The notes under the pieces: generated by a model | What the model saw: the letters and a program-made list of their open reading frames with translations, nothing else | The model's database searches: none | Told to the model about the DNA's origin: nothing | Position numbers and translations under genes: made by a program | From: Verrucomicrobiota bacterium | Lineage (GTDB): Bacteria > Verrucomicrobiota > Verrucomicrobiia > Opitutales > Opitutaceae | Assembly: GCA_023391285.1 (NCBI GenBank) | Contig: JAEWBF010000098.1 | Span: forward strand, 1-47,547 | Direction of reading: 5' to 3' | DNA length: 47,547 nt | In this document: one piece after another, positions 15,000 to 25,179 of the stretch | Position numbering within the stretch: position 1 is the stretch's first letter | Layout: every line of letters starts with the position of its first letter

Positions 15000-15944
15000 A
15001 TGAATCGCCCGCTCGACAGCCGTCAGCTGCTCGCCTTCGCCGCGCTCGCGCGGTGCCAAAGCTTTACGCGCGCCGCCAAGGAACTGTTTCTCACGCAAAG
15101 TGCCGTCAGCCACGCCATCAAGGCCCTCGAAGCCGAGGTTGGCAGCCGCCTCGTCGATCGCGCCGGGCGCCACGTTCTGCTCACGCAGGCCGGGGAACAA
15201 TTCCTCCGGCACACCGAAAAGATCCTGCGCGAAATGGACGCCGCCCGCGCGGGCCTCGACGCGCTTTCACGTTGGGGTCACGGGCGTCTGCGCGTCGGCG
15301 CCAGCACGACCGCCTGCCAGTATCTGCTCCCGACCGTGCTCCGCGAATTCAAGCAGAGTTTCCCCAAATGCGTGATCACGATCGAACCCGGCGACCATGC
15401 GCAACAGGTCGAGCTCCTGCAGAACAACCGCATCGATCTCTCGATCATGCTCGAGCCCGAAACGACGAGCGAATTCGAGTTCGTGCCGCTGTTCTCCGAC
15501 GAGCTCCGCTTCGTCACTTCGCCCATGCACCCGTGGGCGCGCGAGCGCCGCGTGCTGCGCGACTCGCTCGAGAGCGAAACCCTCGTCCTGTATAATAAAT
15601 CCAGTTACACGTTCCGGCTCGTCAGCGAATACTTCCGCGACGAACGCATGGCGTTCGGGCACTACATCGAGCTCGGCGCGATGGACGCGATCAAAGAGCT
15701 TGTGAAAATCGGCGTCGGCATCGGCGTGCTCGCCCCGTGGATCGCGCGCGCGGAACTCGAGTCCGGCGCCCTCGTCGACTTCCCCCTCGGACGGCGCCGC
15801 CTCCGCCGCACGTGGGGCGTCGCGCATTTGAAAGGCCGCCGACTCCCGCTCGGCGAGGAAACCTTCATCGGCCTCTGCCGTTCCGTCACCGAGGGCTTCG
15901 GTCTGCCGACGAAAGAAAACACCCCCGGCTCCTCCGCCGCATAA
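15000..15944 (+). CDS. LysR-family regulator divergent from the nitrate operon
   Basis: 314 aa from ATG at 15000; the longer open frame runs back through the divergent gene and is not credible. An N-terminal winged helix-turn-helix (FAALARCQSFTRAAKELFLTQSAVSHAIKALEAEVG) is followed by a LysR substrate-binding domain (GRLRVGASTTACQYLLP, NRIDLSIMLEP, FVPLFSDELRFV). The divergent position and the T-N11-A dyad in the gap make it the probable activator of the nrt/nas genes, comparable in role to cyanobacterial NtcB, and probably autoregulatory. The effector is unknown; nitrite or a nitrogen-status metabolite would fit. Confidence 0.87.
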   Translation: MNRPLDSRQLLAFAALARCQSFTRAAKELFLTQSAVSHAIKALEAEVGSRLVDRAGRHVLLTQAGEQFLRHTEKILREMDAARAGLDALSRWGHGRLRVGASTTACQYLLPTVLREFKQSFPKCVITIEPGDHAQQVELLQNNRIDLSIMLEPETTSEFEFVPLFSDELRFVTSPMHPWARERRVLRDSLESETLVLYNKSSYTFRLVSEYFRDERMAFGHYIELGAMDAIKELVKIGVGIGVLAPWIARAELESGALVDFPLGRRRLRRTWGVAHLKGRRLPLGEETFIGLCRSVTEGFGLPTKENTPGSSAA

Positions 15945-15954
15945 CCGCGCCTTC

Positions 15955-15978
15955 ATCGCTTCGTCAGAATGACACAGG
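15955..15978. repeat. Degenerate dispersed repeat fragment
   Basis: The reverse complement contains GTCATTCTGACGAAGCGA, a diverged copy of GTCATTCTGAGCGAAGCGA present near 34538. Such sequences occur as dispersed repeats in many bacteria. Confidence 0.5.
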
Positions 15979-16026
15979 AAGACTGCGTGGCTTGCTGAAT
16001 ACCACCCGGCTACCACCGCTCTAACC

Positions 16027-16051
16027 TGGAGGCGCGGTGCCCTCACCGCGC
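16027..16051. repeat. Dispersed GC hairpin, copy 1
   Basis: A 25-nt block that folds as GCGCGGTG / CACCGCGC around a short loop. It recurs at 20738-20762 with one substitution. Both copies lie just outside coding regions. The remainder of 15945-16166, upstream of the pyrophosphatase gene, shows no ORF. Confidence 0.8.
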
Positions 16052-16166
16052 TTCGCCTATCGGGTTTTCCCCGCGCCCTGCGGTCTAGAATAGACTCGCG
16101 ACACCTATCCGTCGCGGACAGAACCTGAACGTCCCCACCCCGTCCGTTCTTTCACCCCTTACCCCT

Positions 16167-18599
<2,433 letters not shown>

Positions 18600-18625
18600 A
18601 ACGCAGACTACTCAGTCGCCTCTCC

Positions 18626-18654
18626 GGCAGGTCGAAAGACCTGCCTTTTTTTTT
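18626..18654 (+). terminator. Rho-independent terminator of hppA
   Basis: GGCAGGTC-GAAA-GACCTGCC gives a perfect 8-bp stem with a GAAA tetraloop, directly followed by nine T. It lies 27 bp after the hppA stop. Confidence 0.95.
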
Positions 18655-18813
18655 GCGCCGTGCTCCCCACCCCGGCGTCACAATCAGGCAACTCTCCTAA
18701 TCGCCCATCGAGCCCGCTCCCTTCTTCGGAACCGCCCTGCGGGCACAGCGAACTAAGGCGCAAATCCTACGCGAGCCCTCGGGCCGCTTTCTAATCCCAA
18801 ACTATAAACTCAT

Positions 18814-19551
18814 ATGAAAACCTCCTCCCTCCCCCGGTTTATCCTGATGCCCGCGATTGCTGCTCTCGCTGCGACTCCGGTCCTTCTCCACGCCAGCGAG
18901 ACCAGTGCGCGCGTGAAATCCGAAGTCTCCGAAGTCAAAGGCGACGCCGCCAAAGCCGCCCTCGACGAGATCAATGCCGAGATCGACCGTCTCGACGTCC
19001 TCGTCGACAGCGCGCCCGACATGAGCGAACGCGAAGCCGCTCGCGCGCGCATCGATGTCCTCAAGGAACGTCGCAACGACCTCCGCAAAACCTACGTCAA
19101 GGCCCGCTACGAAGAGCTGAAAGCCGACATCCGCGCCGAGGGCAATCGCCTCGCGGCTTGGACCAAGCGCACCTTCAACCGTGACGACGCCAGCAATGCC
19201 CGTCGTGAGGTCGGCGATACGCTCGACGACGCCAAACGCGACGCCCGTCGCGCCGGCGACCGTGCCGTCGCCGCGCTCGATCTCGATTCCTACAAGGACC
19301 GTCCGCTCGACACCGACAAGAATGCCGCGCGCGAAGCCTTGAAAGCGCTCGAGCGGCGCATCGACGAACTGGATGACCGCGTCGACAACATGCCGCGCGG
19401 CGTAGCCCGCGATGCCGCCGACGACCGCATCGATGCGCTCGAAGACCGACTCGACGATCTCGAGGACAACTTCGACAAAGCCCGCTTCAACGCCCTCGTC
19501 GACGATGTGCAGGCCGAAATGAAATCCCTGCGCAGCGCCGTCACCGAGTAA
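18814..19551 (+). CDS. Exported coiled-coil protein with an internal duplication
   Basis: 245 aa from ATG at 18814. A signal peptide (ILMPAIAALAATPVLLHA) is followed by an almost wholly helical, highly charged protein. Two halves are related: residues around 50-120 (ALDEINAEIDRLDVLVDSAP ... KARYEELKADIRAE) and around 170-245 (ALKALERRIDELDDRVDNMP ... KARFNALVDDVQAE). The order helix, DxxP/NMP turn, helix, FDKAR/YVKAR is preserved, which points to tandem duplication of a helical hairpin of about 70 residues. I do not recognise a named family. A periplasmic structural or stress role is possible but not shown. A hairpin terminator follows. Confidence 0.85.
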   Translation: MKTSSLPRFILMPAIAALAATPVLLHASETSARVKSEVSEVKGDAAKAALDEINAEIDRLDVLVDSAPDMSEREAARARIDVLKERRNDLRKTYVKARYEELKADIRAEGNRLAAWTKRTFNRDDASNARREVGDTLDDAKRDARRAGDRAVAALDLDSYKDRPLDTDKNAAREALKALERRIDELDDRVDNMPRGVARDAADDRIDALEDRLDDLEDNFDKARFNALVDDVQAEMKSLRSAVTE

Positions 19552-19580
19552 GGTTCACCACCGCTTCCTTCTTTCGTCTC

Positions 19581-19606
19581 GCAGCGGAGCCCGCCGGCTC
19601 CGCTGC
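19581..19606 (+). terminator. Hairpin terminator after the coiled-coil gene
   Basis: GCAGCGGAGCC and GGCTCCGCTGC form a perfect 11-bp stem with a CGCC loop, followed by TTTCATTT. It lies 30 bp after the stop codon. Confidence 0.85.
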
Positions 19607-19731
19607 TTTCATTTGGAAAGCGCTGCAATCTCCCCGCGCGAGGCGTTCCCGTTTTTTATTCCGCCCGATCCGTCCGGTGTCGGAATTTCTCCTCGCGCCC
19701 CGGCGGCTCCACGTGCTCAACGTGAAGCTCC

Positions 19732-20721
19732 ATGAAACACCGCGCCTTCGGTCGACATCCCTACAACGTTTCTGAAATCGGCTTCGGCGCCTGGGCGATC
19801 GGCGGCTCCTGGGGTGCGCAGGCCGACACCGACTCGCTCGCCGCCCTCCACCGCGCGCTCGATCTGGGTGTCAATTTCATCGATACCGCCGCCGGCTACG
19901 GCGACGGCCGCAGCGAAAAATTGATCGCCCAAGTGCTACGCGAACGCGCCGACGCGGGAAAAAAAGAACGCGTTTTCGTGGCCACCAAAACTCCGCCCTC
20001 CGACGGCACCTGGCCCCCTTCTCCCTACGACCACGCCGCGGAACGCTACTCCGAAACCTATCTCCGCGAAAACATCGCCACTCGTTGCGCCAATCTCGGC
20101 GTGGAGAAACTCGATCTCCTCCAACTTCACACCTGGACGCGCGCGTGGAATCGCAATCCCACGCCTTTCAAAATCCTCCGCGCCCTCCAAGCCGAAGGAA
20201 AGATCGGCCTCATCGGCGTCTCCACGCCCGAACAGGATCAAAACAGCGTGATCGATCTCATGCGCGGCGGGTGGATCGATAGCGTTCAAGTCATCTACAA
20301 CCTGTTCGAACAAGAACCCGCCGCCGAACTCCTCGACGTCGCGAAGGAATGCGGCGTCGGCGTCATCGTGCGCGTCGTCTTCGATGAGGGCGTGCTCACG
20401 GGCAAGTTCACCGCCGACACCCGCTTCGCCCCCGACGATTTCCGCTCGAGATATTTCGAAGGCGACCGCCTCGCGCGCGCCATCGCCCGCGCCGAGGAGA
20501 TTCGCCAGGACCTCGAAGGCTCGCCGTTCACCATGGCCCAAGCCGCGATCAAATTCGTCCTCGCCCACCCCGCCGTTTCCACCGTCATCCCCGGCATTCG
20601 CACCGTCGCGCAAGCCGATGCAAACTGCGGCGTCAGCGACCTGCCGCCCATTCGAGCCGATCTTCTCATGCGCCTCCGCCGTCACAACTGGCGTCGCGGC
20701 ATCTGGTATTCCGGCAAATAA
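19732..20721 (+). CDS. Aldo/keto reductase
   Basis: 329 aa from ATG at 19732. The AKR catalytic tetrad is visible: D51 and Y56 in NFIDTAAGYG, K86 in VFVATK, and H133 in LDLLQLHTW. The C-terminal NADP-binding region includes VSTVIPGIRTVAQADANCG. The family reduces aldehydes and ketones with NADPH in the cytoplasm; many members in this subgroup act on sugar-derived carbonyls or as oxidoreductases of glycosides. The substrate is not identifiable. The gene is followed by a repeat hairpin (20738-20762) and then a convergent gene. Confidence 0.9.
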   Translation: MKHRAFGRHPYNVSEIGFGAWAIGGSWGAQADTDSLAALHRALDLGVNFIDTAAGYGDGRSEKLIAQVLRERADAGKKERVFVATKTPPSDGTWPPSPYDHAAERYSETYLRENIATRCANLGVEKLDLLQLHTWTRAWNRNPTPFKILRALQAEGKIGLIGVSTPEQDQNSVIDLMRGGWIDSVQVIYNLFEQEPAAELLDVAKECGVGVIVRVVFDEGVLTGKFTADTRFAPDDFRSRYFEGDRLARAIARAEEIRQDLEGSPFTMAQAAIKFVLAHPAVSTVIPGIRTVAQADANCGVSDLPPIRADLLMRLRRHNWRRGIWYSGK

Positions 20722-20737
20722 GATCCACCCGCACCAA

Positions 20738-20762
20738 TGGAGGCGCGGTGCCCCCACCGCGC
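20738..20762. repeat. Dispersed GC hairpin, copy 2
   Basis: One substitution from the copy at 16027-16051. Lies between convergent genes and could end transcription from either side, although it lacks a T-run. Confidence 0.8.
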
Positions 20763-20779
20763 TATTTACAGCCGCGTAT

Positions 20780-21244
20780 TCAAATCGGCGACACGCCGAC
20801 AACCAGCCCCACCACCGCGCCATACGCCACGTGGCCCAGCAGGTGACTCAATCCCACGGCGAGACCGGCATCCGTGTATTCTTCGAATGGATGCCCTTCC
20901 GCCACCACCCAGACCAACGCCAGGCTCACGATCAGCCCGTGGAGAAAACCCATGCCGATGCCGACAAACAGCGCCTCCGGCATTCCCGATCGCCCCAGCC
21001 ACAGCATCGCCATCGCATACACCATCGCGAAACCGATCGCTGAAATCGTGTGCAGGATCATGCCAACCCGAAACGCGTTGCCGCGCGTCTTCGTCACCAT
21101 CCCTCCCACCGCAATCACCATGTTGCCCCGCGCCAGACCTGCTCGCGTCATCAGTCCCATCGCGCCCAGCATCGCCACTCCGCCCAACACTCCGGCGACC
21201 ATCGCGGTGGCCAGATAACTCAGAATCATCGTCAACGGGTTCAT
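20780..21244 (-). CDS. Small polytopic membrane protein, unknown function
   Basis: 154 aa from ATG at 21244 (MNPLTMILSYLATAMVAG), chosen because AAAGGCGAG precedes it. The longer frame to 21448 translates a dispersed repeat. Four hydrophobic segments are visible, including VAGVLGGVAMLGAMGLM, ILHTISAIGFAMVYAMAML, ALFVGIGMGFLHGLIVSLAL and LGHVAYGAVVGLVVG. Conserved-looking histidines lie inside membrane segments. I do not recognise the family. It diverges from the membrane protein at 21447. Confidence 0.78.
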   Translation of the reverse strand: MNPLTMILSYLATAMVAGVLGGVAMLGAMGLMTRAGLARGNMVIAVGGMVTKTRGNAFRVGMILHTISAIGFAMVYAMAMLWLGRSGMPEALFVGIGMGFLHGLIVSLALVWVVAEGHPFEEYTDAGLAVGLSHLLGHVAYGAVVGLVVGVSPI

Positions 21245-21335
21245 ACTCGCCTTTCGTTCTGGGGTTAGAACGCCACCGCTGGCCCGCGACGCGCCTCTAC
21301 CATAGCACCGACCGCCGCGCCCGCAACCCCACCCC

Positions 21336-21364
21336 TGTAGGGCGGGGTCTCCCGACCCCGCCGT
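21336..21364. repeat. Dispersed hairpin GGCGGGGTC/GACCCCGCC, copy 1
   Basis: A 29-nt block identical to 23934-23962. The stem is nine GC-rich pairs with a TCCC loop. Here it lies in the 202-bp divergent gap between two small membrane protein genes. Confidence 0.85.
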
Positions 21365-21446
21365 CGGCGCACTTCCACCGCTCCTTCGCCTCACGCCGAA
21401 CTCCATCGAAACTTGGCACGCCCGCCCCGCCGCCCAAGCTCCCTCC

Positions 21447-21815
21447 ATGCTCGTCCTCGCCGCGTTCGCGCCCGCCTTTCTCCTTTTTGAGATCTGGCAG
21501 CTCGTGATTTGCGAACGCTACCTGGGCATCAAACAAATCGCCCGCAACGGCGATCCCCGCGCACTCGGCCTCGGTGAAGTCACCGCGTTTCTTTGGACGA
21601 TGACGCTTTTCGTCTATTGGATCTGGATGGCTTCCCTGCTCCTGCTTCCTTTCGCCCGCCTCCAAGGTCTCTGCCTCCTCGCCGCCTCCGCGCTCGGCTA
21701 CGGTTTCCGCCGCAACACCGGCCTGAAATGGACGCTCGTCGTCCTCACCTTCGAAGGCGCGCTTCGCATCGGCCTGCTGATCTCCCTTTCCTTCATGGCC
21801 TGGCGCCGCCTTTAG
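21447..21815 (+). CDS. Small membrane protein, unknown function
   Basis: 122 aa from ATG at 21447. Hydrophobic segments: LVLAAFAPAFLLFEIWQLVI, AFLWTMTLFVYWIWMASLLL, LCLLAASALGYGF and a C-terminal WTLVVLTFEGALRIGLLISL helix. It is Trp- and Leu-rich with a short cytoplasmic or periplasmic loop (CERYLGIKQIARNGDP). I do not recognise it. No clear ribosome-binding site is visible. A dispersed repeat begins six bases after the stop. Confidence 0.7.
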   Translation: MLVLAAFAPAFLLFEIWQLVICERYLGIKQIARNGDPRALGLGEVTAFLWTMTLFVYWIWMASLLLLPFARLQGLCLLAASALGYGFRRNTGLKWTLVVLTFEGALRIGLLISLSFMAWRRL

Positions 21816-21820
21816 CAAAT

Positions 21821-21845
21821 AGTAGCGGAACGCGTGAGCGTTTCG
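21821..21845. repeat. Dispersed repeat (AGTAGCGGAACGCGTGAGCG), copy 1
   Basis: 25 nt identical to 42255-42279, with an internal GGAACGC/GCGTTTC hairpin. Both copies lie directly downstream of a gene end. Confidence 0.85.
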
Positions 21846-21885
21846 CCCGAGACGGCTTCCCGTGCCTCATTCAGGGTGTCCCACC

Positions 21886-22296
21886 TTACCGCCCCAAACG
21901 CCGCGCCTCGAACTTCGGCACCGGCTCCGCAAACGACTGCGTGAAAAACTCCTGCGCCGCATTCATCAGCTTCGCATACTTCCCGTAATCTCCCGCCCAC
22001 GAATTCGGCACGCACACGCGCTTGATCACGCCCTTGCCCACCTTGTCCGGCGCCTCCCGGTCAGGCGTCAGCTCCATGGAAAATTTGGGATCGTGCGTAT
22101 GCACCACGTAGTGCCGGGATCCATCGCGCTCCTCCCGCTCGATCCGCAGAAAGTTGGCCAGGCTCATCGCCCACACGAATGCACGCCCCTCGGCCGAATG
22201 CAATCCGTCGCAGCACCGCTCGCGCTTCCCCGTGCAGCCCAGCCACTCCGTGATTGAAAATCCTCCCCCCGCGCCGCACAACCGACCGCGCCGCAC
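21886..22296 (-). CDS. Conserved-looking hypothetical protein, start uncertain
   Basis: 136 aa if GTG 22296 is used, or 93 aa from ATG 22167 (MSLANFLRIEREERDG). Codon choice and third-position GC look coding back to about 22258 (FSITEWLGCTGKRERCCDG). A strong GGGGGGAGG lies 7 nt before an ATC codon there, not before a standard start. The product is soluble and mixed alpha/beta-like, with a Cys-rich N-terminal part (CTGKRERCC) and a basic middle (KVGKGVIKRVCVP). I do not recognise the family. It diverges from the coiled-coil membrane protein at 22339. Confidence 0.65.
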   Translation of the reverse strand: MRRGRLCGAGGGFSITEWLGCTGKRERCCDGLHSAEGRAFVWAMSLANFLRIEREERDGSRHYVVHTHDPKFSMELTPDREAPDKVGKGVIKRVCVPNSWAGDYGKYAKLMNAAQEFFTQSFAEPVPKFEARRLGR

Positions 22297-22338
22297 GCCG
22301 CTCCACCAACGTCACGGCATCGCCTCCGCCAGCCGACC

Positions 22339-23922
22339 ATGAGCCTCCCCGATCAGACGCCGAAGCTGCCCAAACTGCCTTTCCTCATCGGAGACCTTCT
22401 TCTCCTCGGAATCGCCGCCTACCTCGTCGCCACCCATCCTGCGCCCCTCGCCTCGACTACGCTCATCGCCGTGGTCGTCTGCGTCGCCCTCGGCACCGTG
22501 CTCGGCGCGATTCCTTTCCTCGCCGACTACGCCCGCCGCCAGGACGAAGCCCTCGACGAACGCCAGCGCGGGCTCGACGCCCTCTCGCGCACGATCACCA
22601 ACGCCGCCGAACAAATCAGCATCGCCGCCAACGGCCTCCACCAAATCGTCGAGATCGCCCACAAAAACCTGAAACACGCGGAACAGCTCCCGCACAAACT
22701 CCAGGACAAGATCTCCGAGTTCAACGCCCAGCTCGACAACGCCCGCGACGACGATCGCGAGGAACTCGAAAAGGAACTCGCCGAGCTCCGCTCCACCGAA
22801 AGCGAACGCCTCGCCGCCCTCGCTGACAAAATTCACAAATCCGTCGCCGAACTCGCGAAGCTCGATACCGCCGCCCAAAAACATCTCAGCACGCGCACCG
22901 AACTTCTCCAGCGCGCCGAAAACGCCGCGAGCCGCGTTCACACCGACGCCGCCGTCGCCATCTCCGAATCCCTCGCCGCCTTCACGCGCGAGCTCTCGAC
23001 CGCCGAAGCGAAAACCCTCGCCGCCATCGAAGCCAAACTCGCGGAACGCACCACCGCCGTGATCGCCGCCATCGAAGCCGCCGGCTTGAAATCAGCCAGC
23101 ATCGCCGCCGCCGCCGCGCCACGATCGGCTGACGTGACATCATCCACGTCCGATTCTTCCTCCATCGCCACGCCGTCCGAAACCGCCCCACCGCCCAAAC
23201 GCCTGCGCAAACCGCGGCGTGAGGATCCGGCGCCGTCCGACGAACCGTCCTCGCCCGCATCCGCGGCCCCTGCCTCACCGACGCCTGCCAACGACTCACC
23301 TCCGCCCGACGAAACCAAAGCCGACGAAACGACGCCACCGCCACCCGAAGAACCCCGTCCTATTCCCGCGGATACAATATCCGCGATCGAGCCCGTCGCG
23401 CCGCGCAGCGACCATCCGTTCCCGCCGGAACCCGTCACTCCTCCAGAATCGGTCGGGACCGAACCCCCCGCGCCTTCTGCCGACGCACCCGCCCCGCTCG
23501 TCGATCGCCCCCTCCGCAAACGCGCCCCGCGCAAACCCGAGCCGGAACCCACCCCCTTTCTCGATCTGCCGCTCGAAGACACCGCCAGCGCTCCTCCTGC
23601 CGATGGCAATGACGACGCACCCCTGACCGCCGGCGACGCCGTGGAGCGCGTGCTCTCCTCCGACGGTGCCACCCGCCTCATCGCCACCGCCTACATCGGC
23701 ATCGGCAACCGCCTTTTTATTCGCGGCGATGGTCCGGGCCTGAGCTGGGACAAAGGCGTTCCGCTCCAATTCGTTTCGATCGGAAAATGGCGCTGGGAAA
23801 CCTCCGACGCCTCCTCTCCGATCCGCTTCAAGCTCTACAAAAACGACGAAACGGAATGCGCCGCCCTCGGCGAGCTCACCCTCGATCCCGGCCATCAACA
23901 AGAAGTCACCGCCCGCTTCTAG
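22339..23922 (+). CDS. Membrane-anchored coiled-coil protein with Pro-rich linker and CBM-like C-terminal domain
   Basis: 527 aa from ATG at 22339. Two adjacent transmembrane helices (FLIGDLLLLGIAAYLVAT and TTLIAVVVCVALGTVLGA) precede a long Ala/Glu/Lys coiled coil (about residues 65-245). A Pro/Ser/Glu-rich low-complexity linker follows (about 250-430). The last 80 residues are globular: TRLIATAYIGIGNRLFIRGD, GPGLSWDKGVPLQF, WRWETSD, IRFKLYKND. That layout resembles CBM20/CBM48-like beta-sandwiches, including the GPGLSWD turn and the WxW/FK positions. A link between membrane and a polysaccharide or envelope component is possible; the side of the membrane is not determined. I do not recognise the full-length family. 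Confidence 0.82.
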   Translation: MSLPDQTPKLPKLPFLIGDLLLLGIAAYLVATHPAPLASTTLIAVVVCVALGTVLGAIPFLADYARRQDEALDERQRGLDALSRTITNAAEQISIAANGLHQIVEIAHKNLKHAEQLPHKLQDKISEFNAQLDNARDDDREELEKELAELRSTESERLAALADKIHKSVAELAKLDTAAQKHLSTRTELLQRAENAASRVHTDAAVAISESLAAFTRELSTAEAKTLAAIEAKLAERTTAVIAAIEAAGLKSASIAAAAAPRSADVTSSTSDSSSIATPSETAPPPKRLRKPRREDPAPSDEPSSPASAAPASPTPANDSPPPDETKADETTPPPPEEPRPIPADTISAIEPVAPRSDHPFPPEPVTPPESVGTEPPAPSADAPAPLVDRPLRKRAPRKPEPEPTPFLDLPLEDTASAPPADGNDDAPLTAGDAVERVLSSDGATRLIATAYIGIGNRLFIRGDGPGLSWDKGVPLQFVSIGKWRWETSDASSPIRFKLYKNDETECAALGELTLDPGHQQEVTARF

Positions 23923-23929
23923 CCCCCGG

Positions 23930-24322
23930 TCATTGTAGGGCGGGGTCTCCCGACCCCGCCGTATCCCCTTCGCTGTCTTGAGGGCGCGCAGCTCCCCCAT
24001 ACGCGCGCTCCACCCGCGCCACGCGCACGCGATACTCCGCATACCACGTCGCCTGCCCCGTGCGCTGCGCCACCCGATGTTCTTCATCGCGTTTCCACGC
24101 CACGACCGACGCCTCGTCGCGCCAGTAGCTCACCGTGATGCCAACCCCGTCCGCTCCTCGCGCACTTTCCACGCCGAGAAATCCCGGCTGCTTCCCCGCC
24201 AGCTCCACCATTCGTTCCGCCATCGCCGCATAACCGCGATCACCTTCCGTCCGTTTCGACGTGAAGATCACCGCGACATACGGCGGCTCCGGCGTATCCG
24301 CGAATCCATTCGCCCCACTCAT
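23930..24322 (-). CDS. Antibiotic biosynthesis monooxygenase (ABM)-domain protein
   Basis: 130 aa from ATG at 24322, which overlaps the stop of the methyltransferase gene (ATGA), so translation is probably coupled. The ferredoxin-like ABM fold is recognised from YVAVIFTSKRTEGDRGYAAM, QPGFLGVESARGADGVGITV and SYWRDEASVVAWKRDEEHR, the YqjZ-like subgroup. Members are small dimeric oxidoreductase-like or heme/quinone-related proteins; the substrate here is unknown. The last residues (AGSGDPALQ) and the stop codon are encoded by the dispersed hairpin at 23934-23962, so the natural C-terminus was probably shorter or different. Confidence 0.82.
   Translation of the reverse strand: MSGANGFADTPEPPYVAVIFTSKRTEGDRGYAAMAERMVELAGKQPGFLGVESARGADGVGITVSYWRDEASVVAWKRDEEHRVAQRTGQATWYAEYRVRVARVERAYGGAARPQDSEGDTAGSGDPALQ
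23934..23962. repeat. Dispersed hairpin GGCGGGGTC/GACCCCGCC, copy 2
   Basis: Identical over 29 nt to 21336-21364. Here it forms the 3' end of the ABM gene and lies 11 bp beyond the convergent 527-residue gene. Confidence 0.88.
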
Positions 24323-25179
24323 GACGCGCGAGGATTGAGCACGAGCATCGAGCTCGCACCAATGAAGAATTCGTAGTTCACGCGCACCAGCTTGGTGGCG
24401 ATCCCGCTCGCGTGCAGCTCTTCTTGGAGTCGATCGAGTTCCGCATACTTGCGTCCGTCGACTCCGCAAACCGGATGGATCCGCACCTCGCCCGCACTCA
24501 CCCGCGCGAGTTCACGACACGCCGCAAGGTGCCACGCAAAGTCGAATCGCTTCGCATACGTGAATAACAGATGCGCGCACAGCACCAGGTCGAACGCTCC
24601 ATCCAAAAACGGCAGCCGCGGCAGCGTTCCATACACATACCGAGCATGCGCGTAGTGCGTCTCGTAGTCCGATAGAAACCGCTGCGCGGCCGCGCGCCGC
24701 TCCGACTCCGCTTCGTCGATCGACGCGAAATACGCGCGCGTTCTCGACGATGCTCCCACCGCTCGCATCGCAATGGCCTGGGCGATCGCGGCCGCTTCGG
24801 GCGACGCCCGCCTCGTGCGCTCATCCACCCGCGCCGCCGGCACCGCGATCGGCCGGCGTCCGAGTTTGAACAGCCTCCGCTTCGCCCGCATCTGCGCGAA
24901 CATCGCCGCATAATCGCGCTGCACCCGCGCGCCCAGCGCTTCGCGGCTCGCGCCATACAGCGGATCGACCGCCACCGCATCGATTCCGCGCCGACACGCT
25001 TCCGCCGTGAACGACGACGGGCCCGCCGCGACGTCGAGCACCGATGCGCCGCGCAACGCCGGCACATCGAGCGAGAAGAATTGGACGTATTCGTCCAACG
25101 AACGGCCGAAGAACGACACTTCAGGCAGTTCTATTTCAGGGGGCGCGGGAGGAGTTCTGGGAGGAGCAAGGACTGACAT
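24319..25179 (-). CDS. SAM-dependent methyltransferase-like protein
   Basis: 286 aa from ATG at 25179. Motif I is SVLDVAAGPSSF, followed by an acidic motif II region (IDAVAVDPLYGA). A later LPFLDGAFDLVLCAHLLFTY segment fits motif IV and post-motifs of class I methyltransferases. ELARVSAGEVRIHPVCGVDG is the usual beta-hairpin region. The insert between motifs II and IV (about 90 residues, basic, RRLFKLGRRPI) is longer than usual. The substrate is unknown. It overlaps the ABM-domain gene by 4 nt, suggesting that the two products act together. No good ribosome-binding site precedes the ATG. Confidence 0.82.
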   Translation of the reverse strand: MSVLAPPRTPPAPPEIELPEVSFFGRSLDEYVQFFSLDVPALRGASVLDVAAGPSSFTAEACRRGIDAVAVDPLYGASREALGARVQRDYAAMFAQMRAKRRLFKLGRRPIAVPAARVDERTRRASPEAAAIAQAIAMRAVGASSRTRAYFASIDEAESERRAAAQRFLSDYETHYAHARYVYGTLPRLPFLDGAFDLVLCAHLLFTYAKRFDFAWHLAACRELARVSAGEVRIHPVCGVDGRKYAELDRLQEELHASGIATKLVRVNYEFFIGASSMLVLNPRAS

